Below, piece after piece: positions 11,050 to 21,296 of a stretch of DNA of 64,000 nt. The stretch's first letter is position 1. Every line of letters starts with the position of its first letter. The translations under genes and the position numbers were made by a program. This stretch comes from Tetradesmus obliquus (lineage: Eukaryota > Chlorophyta > Chlorophyceae > Sphaeropleales > Scenedesmaceae). The stretch covers positions 4,030,001-4,094,000 of the forward strand of contig CP126200.1 in assembly GCA_030272155.1 (NCBI GenBank). The letters are read 5' to 3'. The notes below the pieces were generated by a model. The model did no database searches. It saw only the letters and a program-made list of their open reading frames with translations, and was not told where the DNA came from.

Positions 11050-12385
11050 CTGCCGACCAAGGTCAACCAGGCCCTTGTCGGCAGCCTAGCGACTTCGTTG
11101 ATGCAAATTTGAGCTCGATCAGTAAGATTGAACGTCTCAATAACACTTTGAACCACTCCCTTGCGAAAATGCCAACCAGAATCCGGACGCTGTCGCTTGT
11201 GAAACATCTCCTTGTGACACAGACGATTCGCGGGTTTGCGCTTGACTGACAGCCGGACGCTTGCCTAGGACGCTTCGACCAGGTTGCATGACACATATGC
11301 AATTTTATCGTTGCCCCTTGCCCCGTGTTGCTGATCGCGTGTGCTGATGAAAACTAGGGGTTGCTTGCGCTCATGTTACGCAAGCCTGTACTGCGTCTGT
11401 CCATGTGTCTTCACTTGATCAGATGCCTTCAAGCAAATTGTGGAGTCGGTGACTCCTTATCCCGGACGATAGTCTCCTTGCTTGTGTGCGAGGCGCATGG
11501 CTTGACATGGCTACAGTCGCCCGGGGTGGCAGATGAAGCCCTCCGGCCACCACTGGCACCAGCAGAAGTAGAGGCAGCAGCAGCAGTAGCAACAGAAGCG
11601 AGTGCAGTGGCAGCAGCAGACTGTGGTGATGAAGTCCCAGCAGCAGCAGACTGCAATGACGAACTGCCTGCTGCCCTGATGCTGGTGACAGCAGTGTGCC
11701 TGTCGATTCCATTGTGAGCCAGCAGACAGTTGCTGTGTTGCCTGCAGGCTCGGCAGCTCTCAACAGCAACACCAGCGCAGCAACAGCGCCACTAACACAG
11801 CCCAGCACCAGCCCTGGTTCCTAGCAACTAGAGGAAGCAGCAGGGCTCGCAGGGGCCTTTGCAGCTGCCAGCCAGTCCTGCAGTGACCGCAACACTCTGA
11901 GGCGCGGCTCAGGCCTGCTGGTGCTGCTGCGCAATGGCTGGCGTGGCAAAGCAAGGCCGCTCAATGGCAGCGTGCTGGTCAGGGGTGTGGCGTACAACTG
12001 CTACAGCATTGTGCAGGTGCAGCTGATGAGCCATGAGGGTGTGCTGCTGCACAGGGGCCAGCAGCAGATTGTGAGCGTGCGTGTAGCTGCAGAGTTCCTG
12101 GGACCTGGCAGCAGCGATGCAGTGGGCGCTTGGAGCGAGCAGACCTTCATCGTGGCTGTGGCCAGAGGACACCCTGCAGGGTGCTGCTGCACTGCCAGGC
12201 ACCCCAGCCTGTTGGCAAGAAGTTCAGGCTACAGCTCAGCCTGCACGCACGCCCATGAGGCCCTGTCTGGCTGGACGCAAGCTGTCCTGTTGTACCTGTT
12301 GAGGCCTTGCAGGAAGGCAGTATGGTGTGTGCCTGCTGCGTCGGTATGCAAGCGCTCAGGGTTGTTGCACAGGCCCCTGATGTGA
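11050..12385 (+). pseudogene. Left copy of an unidentified gene, interrupted by a foreign segment and a nonsense codon
   Basis: The frame enters as LPTKVNQALVGSL after a CGCTCGCAG acceptor, as in the right arm. At base 11090 it runs into a 465-base segment that is absent from the right arm. Homology resumes at 11554 (LAPAEVEAAAAVATEA). The shared part later reads LLVLLRNGWRGKARPLNG and GVAYNCYSIVQVQLMSHEG. In this copy a CAG codon has become TAG at 11822-11824. The frame after GPGSSD (AVGAWSEQTFIVAVARG) is intact here, whereas the right copy has lost a base there. The function is unknown. Confidence 0.55.
11090..11553. repeat. 465-base segment duplicated in inverted orientation at 37788-38250
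   Basis: The sequence from GACTTCGTTGATGCAAATTTG to GCCCTCCGGCCACCA is repeated, with about 5-6% mismatches, as the reverse complement of 37788-38250. It occupies the place where the right arm holds 1.2 kb of different sequence (32345-33565). No terminal inverted repeats or target duplications are visible at its ends. It may be one end of a larger element or a gene-conversion patch. Confidence 0.85.
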
Positions 12386-13094
12386 TCCTGACTCGTTCAG
12401 GTGTTGCTGGTGATAGGGCATTGGCCACTGCATGCTGCTGTTGCTGCTAACGCATTCAAGAGTGTTGTTATCCAGTGCCTGCTGTGTGCTGCTTCCCTAT
12501 GACGCACCTGTACATAGCCCGTTCTGCAATCACTGTAAAATATTGCTGAATTGTGTTGCATTCTTTTGAGAGAACGCGCAGCTTCTCTGCGACGTCTTCC
12601 CACAGTGCTGGGTCATTGGTGGTCATTGGCGGTCCTCGCTGGAGCCTGAGAGTTGAGGTCAGCGCCATTTGAATATATCGCTATCTAAGGGAGACGCATG
12701 AGCGCACGCCACCTCTGGCAGCGCAGCCTGAGCTGCAAAGCCTCTAAACAACACTTCTGTGTCTGTGGCCCTGTGCAAGCTAGTGTGCAGCAAAACGGCC
12801 TAGACTTTTGTGTATCGATATAATACTCATAACTTGCAAGGCACGCATTACACGTCGTCATACAATGCTGTGCAACAGTTTTGGCAGGCCGCAGGCAGCC
12901 CGCTGTTGTCAACATACCAGCTACTCACTGCATGGGCGCAACAGCATTCAGCTTCAGCGCAGACCGTGTACAGTGCTCCAGCACTGCAGATCTCCTGAGC
13001 TTACCAAGGTAGTGTCTCCTCTCGTTCGCTGGTTCCTGCTCCTCGTGCTCTTCGTGCATCTAGATTGAGTCCCTATTGAACGAATAGCGCTGCC

Positions 13095-13162
13095 ATGCAG
13101 GTGTTGTCAGCAAAAGATGCAAGCAGTGACGGGGCCAGCAGCAGCAACAGCAGCAGCAGGGC

Positions 13163-13205
<43 letters not shown>

Positions 13206-16200
13206 TATCCCTTTTTCAACCGCAAGTTGGAATTGAAGCACCTGGCAGACCACTGCAGCGCTCCTCCAGATGCTATCAGCGTCATTGTAGGACCTCGCAG
13301 CACTGGCAAAACAGCGTTGTTGACTGAATTCATGAGCCAAAGGGGCTTGCTGGACAGCAGATGCTTCATCAATGCCAGGATTACGCCCATCAACACCCCC
13401 AGCCAACTGGCTACCGAACTGCTGGCGTCAGCTATACCCAAACTAGCACAGCAGTTGTTTCCAGATGTAAAAGGGCTCAAAGAGATAGTTAAGGCTTTGG
13501 CAGGTGCGATCAGTGAGTTGCAGGATAAGCAGAAGTTGGCAGATGGCAGTGAGTTCACCTTGAGTGGCAAGGTGTTCGCACCCATCTTGCAGGGCCTTGC
13601 GGGCGACACTCGGGAGACGCCCCCATTGGCAGCGGTGTGTGAAGCATACATAGCTCTGCTAGACGCCTGGTACAGGGCAAGGGCAGCTGGGAAGCTGCAA
13701 GATGACAGGCCCCCGGTGTTGGTGGTGGATGAGGCCAACGCACTGATGGCCTGGGGGGACCAGTACACGGTGGAGAGGCAAACTCTGCTGAAGTTTTTTG
13801 TTGCCATCAGTAAGGAGCAGCGGCGCAGCCATGTCATCCTAGCCACCTCTGAATACTCCTTTCAGACCTGGCTGAACAAAGGTGAGGCAACAGCGCGCCA
13901 TGGCCAAGACACTGATGGCAGCACTGTAGCAAGACTCGCCTTGCAGTAACTTTTCAATCGATCGCCAGAGCTACAGCCTGTTGGTTGGTCTAGGCGTGTT
14001 GGAAGTACTTCTAGTGGTTGTGATCAAGTGTTTTGGTTGGTCACATGCTGCCTATCAGCAAGCTAGCGTTAGTGTGAGTTAAGCTTGTGGCGACTCTCTT
14101 ATGCTGAGCAATGCATTCTGCTGGTTGCCATGTCATGCAAGCGAACTTGCAGTGCAGATCTCAGTGGCTGCCAATATGCGCTTGTTGCTCTTGCCATGCA
14201 GAGATTGGACCAGGCTTCTTTCAGAGCTTCGTGGTTGGCGACTTCCCTGCACAGGAGGCCAGGGGGTTTCTTGATGAGTGTCTGCAGCAGGTTGGCAAGC
14301 CAGGAGTGGCTGATGCCGATTGGGAGGCTGTGCAGAAGGTGGGTCACTGATGCGTGTTACTTGTGTATTGTCACACACAATGACACTTCAGCGGAAGCAT
14401 TGCTCAGTCAGCATTCTACAACCACATGACATCCCTCTCATATCATCATCTTGCGGCGTCATGTACACGCCGATGACACAATTACAGATGATGTTGTCAG
14501 TCAACCCACAGCTGGCAGCGGATATAGCTAGCCAGTTGCACATGCAGTTTGCTTGTTGTGCCAAGGTGGTGAGGCTAAAACGGTGTTGGCAGCTCTGACT
14601 GAGCACTACTGCACCGGCAAGTCTGGTAGTGTCGGTACGTGCACAGGGCAAGGATGGCATGCACAACAACAACTAAGTATGCGGCAGCGTAGCTGCGCCA
14701 GCAGTGAAGCGGGCATTGTCAACTGTATTGTGCACTGTCGACCCCATCCTGCAGGTTTGCGGTGGCAATGCTGGAGCTTTGGTAAGGGCCGCTGGCTCGT
14801 ACAATAGCCTTGGTGGCTGGAAAGCAGGCAAGTGTGGAGTGGTGGAGTGGTACATGGTGTTACCTCCAGTGCCTTTAAATGTACACTAGTGTTCTGCATG
14901 TGTGGGTTGACTGGGTTCATTGAATAAGACAATGTTGAGGACTGATTGAATGTGCTTAGTAGCACTGCCCAAGTTCCACGACATCTATCAGCGGCATGTG
15001 TGCAAGCAACACTGCATTTGTGCAAGCAAAGTTGGCGGACATAGTAGGCATGTTCATAACTCGCACAACCTTGTTGTTGGCCACCTTGCCTGATGATCAC
15101 TTGGTTTGCAACTGCGAGTGTTGCTCAATTGAGCATGTCATACAGACAGCATCGTACTCAATGATGATCATGTTGGCTGGGATCTGAGGGAAAAGAGTGG
15201 GTGGCAAGGACCTAGCATATGGTATGTGGAAATTTGCCATGGTGTGCTGATAATGGTAAGGATGGTAGCTGCTCTACTACTATGTGCTGAGGGTGATGTT
15301 TGTTGTGCATTGCAACTTGCAGCCCTATCCCAGGTGGCGAAGGATGTGTGGAGAACCATGGATCCTCGATACTGGCCAGCAGCTGACGCTGCCTACACTG
15401 CAACAGACTACGCCACAGCAGTCGATGCCATCTTGAAGAGCCAGTACAAGGCGGTTAATGGTGTGGATCTGATAGCAGTGCTAGGCCAGCAATCGCTAGA
15501 AGCAATGGTGCAGGCCAATCTGCTTGCTTTGCGGCCCTACTCCCATTGGGCTGCAGACATTGATGCTGCAGCCTTTGGCCCTAAGCAGCGCTTCACTGTG
15601 GTGACCGCACCAACTCCCCTCCACCTGTACCTCATGGAGGACGAGCGCAGCACGCTGCTAGCACCCCTGGGCCTCGAGACGCAGCAGGTGGGTGTGACAT
15701 TGTGGCTGGTGAATGGCTAGAATCGAATTGATGCAAGTATGGCCACAAACTGGAATTTGCTGAATTTTGTCACGGCTCGGCAGCAGCATCTGCTGCCAAG
15801 TTGACAAAGTCTCTAGTCAAGCTTTGAAAAGAAGCTGAATCCAACCTTTCCGCAAGACATGCATGAACAGCCGGTTCATAGCTACATAAACATGTAAGTT
15901 ATTTCTTCCTGCAACATATGTTGGTGCAAGGTCTGGGGTTCTGTTGTGTGCAGGTGGCAATGCGTTTTCAATCCTTATGTGCACAGCCACTATTGTTGTA
16001 TAGAACGGTAGTGCTATTGGTTGGGAGTTGATGTCTTGTGTATTCATGATTGAAGCGATTGTATGTCCACTGCTATGCAGGTGCCACTCACGAGCAACAC
16101 TGACCACTGCGCAGACCCCAGCAGGCCACCTAGCCCCACATCAGTTGCAGTGAGGGCAGTTGCTGATGAGATGGCAGCGGTGCAGCGCAAGATTGAAGAT

Positions 16201-16392
16201 GTTGAAGGGCAGATCAAGCAGCTCAGTGATGAGATCACTGGTGTCAGGAGGGTAAAGGGCGAGGGTTGGCATGATGAATTGGCATTCTTGCAGCAGGAGA
16301 AGCAGCAGCTCGTGGAGGAGAAGCGGCAACTGCGTGAAAAAGAAAGGTTGCTGCAGGAAGAGAAGTTGCTGCTGATGAAGCGGGAGGAATAG
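13095..16392 (+). CDS. AAA+/STAND-like P-loop ATPase with C-terminal coiled coil (left copy)
   Basis: Five exons join in phase (13095-13881, 14202-14338, 14755-14827, 15323-15687, 16081-16392) to give about 557 residues. After a Ser-rich leader (residues 10-35) comes a P-loop ATPase of the archaeal-ATPase/STAND type. Walker A is GPRSTGKTALL, Walker B is PPVLVVDEANAL, and a sensor-1-like ILATSEYSF follows. A GGNAGAL sensor-2-like motif is in exon 3. Exon 4 is a mixed helical region (VWRTMDPRYWPAADAAY...). Exon 5 ends in a charged heptad coiled coil (MAAVQRKIEDVEGQIKQL...). Intron 3 uses a GC donor (CAG|GCAAGT). The start could instead be a splice acceptor, because ATGCAG precedes VLSAKD. The class often acts in nucleic-acid remodelling or mobile-element biology. 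The specific role here is unknown. Confidence 0.82.
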
Positions 16393-17401
16393 CCGACTGG
16401 GCTTTTGTTTGCCTTGAACTGCTGGGAGGGAAGGCACATCTTGCATCTTTATTGCATCAGCAGCAACACCTGCAGCAGCCGCAGCAAGGTGGCTGCAAGA
16501 CCTTCTGCTGAGCAGCACATCAGCTGTGACGGTGCTCATGAGCATGTTGTGGGATATGTAACACACGGGTTGTCCTAGCAGGCGCTGATGCTATGGATTG
16601 AATGGGTAACATGGTGATGATGACTGGTGATCCCAGCAGCAGTTTGAGTACCGCGAAGCCTCCTGTCACATCTGTGTTGTGTGCTGCAGCAACTGCACCT
16701 GCTGATGCATGTTACAGTTGTGTCCTTTAGACACATGTTTTGCATACATACTTGCTTGTTTTCTGCTAGGTTGCAGTGCTGATGCATGTTACATACCACA
16801 CTGTGTTGAACTGCTACACGCAGGCCCCCTCGACTCTCTGCACCCAGCTACAACAAGTGCAACTGCTGGTGCATGTAACACTTCATCATTATCATCATCA
16901 TCACTATCATCATCATCATCATCATCATCATTATGTTGTTTATAAACCTGTGAACACCAGTGAGGGCCCAATGCTGCTACCACATTGAACAGCAGCAGCA
17001 ACAGTAGCAGCAGCAGCAAGCGCACACTTGCGATCTTGCCAGGCTGCAACGCATACCTTATCTAGAGGAGTTGTAGAAGGGCCCCTAACGGCCCAGCAAT
17101 GCACGGCATGGTTGCCCGCAACGCGTCAGCACTAGTGGAGGTCTGGCAGAGCTCGTGTGGCCATCAAGTCAGGAGCACATCGCAGCAATAGTTAAATGGC
17201 ATTGAGATCAAGCAGCTTGCCTGGAACTCAGGGTGCGCCGCTGCTGCTTCTACGTCGGAACAACCCTAAGGCAGGCAGCTGATAGTATGCCTGCACGCAA
17301 GCAGAAATTGCAAGCCACATACATTCTAATGTGCCTCAAAAGACCAACTAAGCACTCTAAGAAGCCGCTGCTCTCTCTGTTGAACCCCTGCTGCTGCTGC
17401 A

Positions 17402-18395
17402 GTGTGGCAACAGCTCACCACAGACGCAGATGACAGCCAGGATGTAGCACATGCCGCGCAGAAAGCCACAGCATGCTTCTTTGCAGTTGCAGCAGCCCTT
17501 GATGTCTTCGTGAGCCCCTGCCCAACCAGCAGCTGCTGCCAGTGTGCCTGGAGTGCGACAGCCAGGCCCAGACGGCCTTGCGCAGGCTCAAGGATCGCGC
17601 AAAGGCCACAGGAGCAGACCTGTTTGAACTGCTTGTGTCAGGCAGCGTGGCAAGCTGGGAGGCCTTCATCATCAGCAGCTTTCAGGCAGGCTACAACGCA
17701 GACATCCAAGAGGCAACCGTGCAGCACCAGGTGGGCATCATGGGTGACTGCATGGCATGTGACAGCAAACATCAGCAAAGTTCATACTGCTGTTGACAAA
17801 ATGCGGCACTGGCAGTTGTCTTGGTGGGTGATGCAAGCAGCTCCTTGCATGGTGCGGGCTAATCCTGCTAACAACCAACGTGCCTCTGCTGCTTCTGTCA
17901 CTGCAGTTGGTTCACGAGTTCAGGCTACTGCTGCTGCTGGGCCGCACGCTCTGCGACAGGCAGCCAGGTGTCAGCATGACCTACAGCACCGTGCAGCCGA
18001 CGGCAGCATCAGCGAGCGCCAGGTGGACCTCATATTCCCTGCATCAGAGCGGACATGTTGCGGCTCATGCAGGCATGGTGGGACCGCAAGGTGGGTGCCA
18101 GCGGGGCTGCTGCTGCTTCCTAGGGGCCTTGCAGGAGACTGAGTGGTACATAGTGTGCCGCATGGGGCCTTGCAAGCCAGCCAACCTAGTCACCCTGGTT
18201 CCCTGCAAGAAGCTGTGCCACTTCACCTTCTCTGTTGCTGTGACTGCACTCGCAGGGGGGCAAGCCCAGCAAGCGGCAGGCTGCAGCTGCCAGGGGGGCA
18301 GCAGAGCACAAGGCGATGCCCACGCGCTTCTACACCAACCTCCTGCTGCTGCTGTTCTGGCAGGCACAGCTCATGGTGGCCGTCACACAGCTCAA
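17402..18395 (+). pseudogene. Left copy of a decayed multi-exon gene, family unidentified
   Basis: Recognisable exon pieces follow a CTGCTGCAG acceptor: VWQQLTTDADDSQDVAHAA..., then in a shifted frame CLECDSQAQTALRRLKDRAK...SWEAFIISSFQAGYNADIQE, then LVHEFRLLLLLGRTLCDRQP, CIRADMLRLMQAWWDRK and KPSKRQAAAARGAAEHKAM...FWQAQLMVAVTQL before a GTGAGT donor. Frameshifts after ALDVF and before CIRADML are shared with the right arm, so they predate the duplication or mark unrecognised splicing. The Trp codon in VASWEAF (17656-17658) is intact here but is a stop in the right arm. A third, more diverged copy of the last exon lies at 23232-23093. Confidence 0.5.
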
Positions 18396-18542
18396 GTGAG
18401 TGCCCATGACTTGCTAAGGTAGCACAGTGTGCTGTGTCACGTGTTTCGGTGGCCATACCTGAGCTGTCAGGGCAGCTGCACAGCCCAGCAAGCACCCATG
18501 CAGGACTTGACCTTGCAGCATTTAGTGGTTGCAGTGCTGCTG

Positions 18543-18763
18543 CTGTGTCACAGTTACCCTCTATATATAGAGCAACATGTGTAAAAAGGGGGCAATTGTG
18601 ACACACAGCACTTGCTGCAGTTGCTGGCAGCGGCACAGGGCACAACATATGCACTTAGGCATCCCAGCATTTATCAAGTGGGTTGCACTGCAGCTGGTGG
18701 TTGTCACAGTTACCCACTATATATAGAGCAGCATGTGTAAAAGGGGGGCAATTGTGACACATA
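18543..18763 (-). repeat. Two MITE-like units in tandem (left arm)
   Basis: Palindromic elements at 18546-18603 and 18704-18763 have ends GTCACAGTTACCC and GGGGGCAATTGTGAC around CTATATATAG and an ACATGTGTAAAA segment. They are separated by about 100 bases of shared monomer sequence (GCAGTTGCTGGCAGCGGCAC...GGTTGCACTGCAGCTGGTGG). The orientation is opposite to the central array. The corresponding place in the right arm has three units. Confidence 0.85.
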
Positions 18764-18904
18764 GCACCTGCTGCAGTTGCTGGCAGTTGTACAGGGCAGC
18801 TGGTCGCTGGCAAGTTCTGCAGCTGGATGCAGACAACCAGTGTGTATGGTACACCCAAACAGCGCATGGGCTGCTGACCACATGCAGCGCTGCCTGCTTT
18901 TGTG

Positions 18905-19284
18905 AACATGTCTTGCAGCACCCATATGCTTGCCAGCAAGGCAGCTGGAGCCCCCAACTGGTTTCACCCAGGCTCCTTGACATCTGGTGCCCAGTACAGC
19001 AACACCAGCCCTGCGATGCTGGCCACACAGGCTGCGTACGGCACCCTGGCTGCTGCACGGCACCTATACACTGGCGGCAGGCCTGCGGAGTGCTGCCGGC
19101 TGCGCTGGGGCGACACTGGAGTGCTTGCAATATTGCTATGGCATGACGGGTAACATGTTATTACTGGAGTGCTTGGTGCTGGAAACGTCCCCGTGTAGGC
19201 CCTGGGGCTGGCGGGGATGGTACGGGACTTTCAGGAGGCGCCTGGCACGGGCTCTTACATGATCAACTACCACTGCAAGGTGAG
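18905..19284 (+). pseudogene. Left copy of a decayed gene, nonsense codon at 19196
   Basis: The frame from about 18905 reads SCSTHMLASKAAGAPNWFH...QAAYGTLAAARHLYTGG...WGDTGVLAILLWHDG. A second piece reads GAGNVPV, then TAG, then [20 protein letters not shown], ending at a GTGAGC donor. The TAG at 19196-19198 replaces the TGG (Trp) found in the right arm at 24645-24643. The family is not recognised. It lies directly inside the MITE pair and may be part of the same transcription unit as the 17.4-18.4 kb gene. Confidence 0.45.
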
Positions 19285-19425
19285 CTGCGTGTTGTACATT
19301 GTGTGGATTCACCGCGTGGGTTTTGGTGGGGTTTTCTGGCCACAGCTCCAGGCTGCTGTTGATTGCGTCCTGCATGTGCCGTTCAGCACGAGCCCCAAAT
19401 TGGAGCTCGTGCTGGTGGTGCTTGT

Positions 19426-19614
19426 AACAGTTGTGTCATGTAGACACATGTTCTTCTTCTATATATAGTACAGAACTGTTACGCTCAGGGGCCCCTGGGC
19501 TTCTTTAAGCTCTCAGAACCCCAAGCCCACACACAGCTACATCAGCTGGTGCTTGTAGCAGTTTTGTCCTATAGACTCATGTTGTTCTATATACAGCGCA
19601 CAGCTGTTACACGA
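19426..19614 (+). mobile_element. Two palindromic elements of a second MITE-like type
   Basis: Elements at about 19427-19485 and 19552-19612 have ends related to GTAACAGTTxTGT and ACAGxACTGTTAC/ACAGCTGTTAC around a TCTATATA core. They resemble the 21-kb family in layout (short inverted ends, a central CTATATA, an ACATG segment) but have AACAGTT instead of CACAGTT ends. Mirror copies lie at 24236-24420 in the right arm. A degenerate copy occurs near 22910-22945 and another near 16710-16760. Confidence 0.6.
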
Positions 19615-20254
19615 GGCCGTCGTTACAATCTGCACCTAGCCACACAACACGCTGGCATGCATGGCTGTCAAGCACTGCTGGGTTGCAAAACAGTTGCGTC
19701 CGCAGCAGCAATGGCTTCAACAACCAGCTGCAAAAACACCAGTGACACCAGCACACACCCAGCCTACAGTGCTGGTTGCATAGCCTCGCCAGCTCCACCA
19801 CAGCCATGACCTCCTTGTGCACTTCCTCAGCACTGCTTGCCGACAGCATCAGGTGCAGCAGTGCGCGCCCCCTGCAAGGTGCGCGGCGCAGCACCAGCTT
19901 GCCCTTGAAGAAGCCAGTTCCCACCTCTGTCCCGTCGTGGCTGGGTTTGAATACCTCCCGCGGGTTCCTGATACTATTGAGCAAAGGGGTGTCTTGCAGC
20001 TTAGGGGCACAACCCACCAGAAAGTCTAGGCTGCTCTCAGGCACCACCATGCTGCTGAAGGCTGTCACCCGATATGGGCCCAGTCTGGCATGCACCATGC
20101 CACACCCATCAAAGCCAAAGTACAGCTCTGCAAATCGGCAGTTCCTGTTGGAGAGCTCTAGCTTGAAGCTGCGGCGCTGCAGTGTAGTGGCGAGGTCCCT
20201 TGCATGGTCTGCCTCTGCCAAGTCAACAATTGCGCGGGCCACGTGGTGTGCCAT
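19607..20254 (-). CDS. Hypothetical protein, left copy (C-terminal frame altered)
   Basis: The frame opens with MAHHVARAIVDLAEADHA and stays protein-like to about residue 155 (ELYFGFDGCGMVHARLGPY, SMVVPESSLDFLVGCAPKL, EVHKEVMAVVELA). Near base 19787 this copy lacks one A that the right arm has. From there the frame runs into a Cys/Trp-rich tail of about 60 residues that looks like translated noncoding DNA. In the right arm's local sequence a stop follows ten codons later, so the original protein was probably about 165 residues long. The family is unknown. It is transcribed against the other arm genes, towards the outer border. Confidence 0.5.
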   Translation of the reverse strand: MAHHVARAIVDLAEADHARDLATTLQRRSFKLELSNRNCRFAELYFGFDGCGMVHARLGPYRVTAFSSMVVPESSLDFLVGCAPKLQDTPLLNSIRNPREVFKPSHDGTEVGTGFFKGKLVLRRAPCRGRALLHLMLSASSAEEVHKEVMAVVELARLCNQHCRLGVCWCHWCFCSWLLKPLLLRTQLFCNPAVLDSHACQRVVWLGADCNDGLV

Positions 20255-20524
20255 GTTTGTTGATGACCTAGCTGTCAGTGAGGCCTCAAGTGGCTTGCAG
20301 GCGCCGAGCAGCAGCGGCCAGTGGTGTTCCTGTGCATGGCTGATACGTCACTGCACTGGTATCACACTGGTTTGCAAGTCAGGTAGCCAGCAGCAGCGGC
20401 CAGTGGTGTGCCTGTTTTGTGTATGAAACAGCATCAGCAGCAGGGCAGCCTTGGCACATGGGTTTTTATCAGGCCTGTAATTGTATCCAGCCTGCACACC
20501 ACACATTCAGGGCGTGTCCATGCT

Positions 20525-21296
20525 GCGTACCTACTGTAAGGCCCGCTCAGCTGCAACTGCTCCAGGTAGTCTGCAACCTCGCCGCAGGCCCACATGCTGC
20601 GGTGCAGCCGCCCGTACTTGAGCTTGAGCAGCTGTGCCATACCTGACGTGCTGGCCTTCTCAAAGCCCAGCGTGTACATTCTGTGGCGCGCTGCGCTACC
20701 TTCCTGCCTTGCCTGCTTGCTGCTGGTCACCAGCGTGATGCCTGCGCCCGCCTTGAACAGGGCCGCCAGTCGCTTGGTGATGCTGCCCGCTGTCTTGAAC
20801 TCGCCGCTGGCGCCGCTGTCGATGCCAAACACGCGCGCTGTGCTTCGGCTGCCCTCTGCTGTGTTGAAGGCCTGGCAGGTCCTGAGGGCGTCCAGCTTTT
20901 CAGCTGTGAGGGTGATGATGGGCGGTGTGTTTGTGTCTAGCACGTTGGTGACCCCCAGGGCCTGCAGCAGCTCTGCGATCACCTTGGCACGTGCTTGCCT
21001 TGATGATGCTGCAGAATGTCCTGAAGGTGGTTGCCTGGCGCTCCCTGTGGGTCTTGGCGGTTGTGTGGTGCAGGATGCTCTCAACCTCATCCAGCACCAC
21101 CAGATCGTATTGAGGGATGATCCTGCCCCTGCGGCACACCATGGCGATGCTGTCCAGCTGCACAATGGCCATGTCTGCTGCTGACAGGTCAGCCTTGTGC
21201 TCCTTTGCATCCAGGTAGTTCTCAAAGCCCAGCGCCTGCAGGTCGCTGAGCATGTTCAAGCTCAGCGACTGCCTGTAGGTTATGATCAGCACCCGC
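20525..21296 (-). pseudogene. Origin-binding-protein-type (herpes OriBP-like) superfamily 2 helicase fragment
   Basis: On the minus strand the fragment opens RVLIITYRQSLSLNMLSDLQ, continues GFENYLD, and then reads IPQYDLVVLDEVESILHH. This is the motif Ia / DExx signature of the origin-of-replication-binding protein family, first known from herpesviruses and found in many algal and large-DNA-virus-derived elements. The frame shifts by one base near 21000 (IIKAS to AKVIAELLQALGVTNV) and then continues with a helicase C-terminal half (FKAGAGITLVTSSKQARQE, MYTLGFEKASTSGMAQLL). The Walker A exon that should precede it is missing, because the fragment begins within a few bases of the satellite array. 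It is single-copy, in the spacer between the two arms. Confidence 0.7.

Larger units (their letters stand above)
9911..20522 (+). repeat. Left arm of giant inverted duplication
   Basis: From GGGGGCG(C/G)AGGTGGTTCGCC at the outer border to GGGCGTGTCCATG at base 20522, this arm matches the reverse complement of 34517-23321 almost continuously. Mismatches are scattered at roughly one per 15-30 bases, with several indels. Arm-specific features are extra sequence at 10430-10620, a GGATCCACC triplication at 10670-10707, a 22-base palindromic insertion near 10853-10874, and a 465-base foreign segment at 11090-11553. Between the genes listed separately, 12400-13094 and 16393-17400 hold no gene I can support. 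The second of these includes an (ATC)n tract at 16883-16932. Confidence 0.93.

Noticed and set aside
16789-17049. Leu-run frame resembling a secreted protein with a signal peptide, followed by Asp repeats
   Set aside because: It is produced by (CTG)n and (ATG)n microsatellites whose lengths differ between the two arms. There is no coding support.
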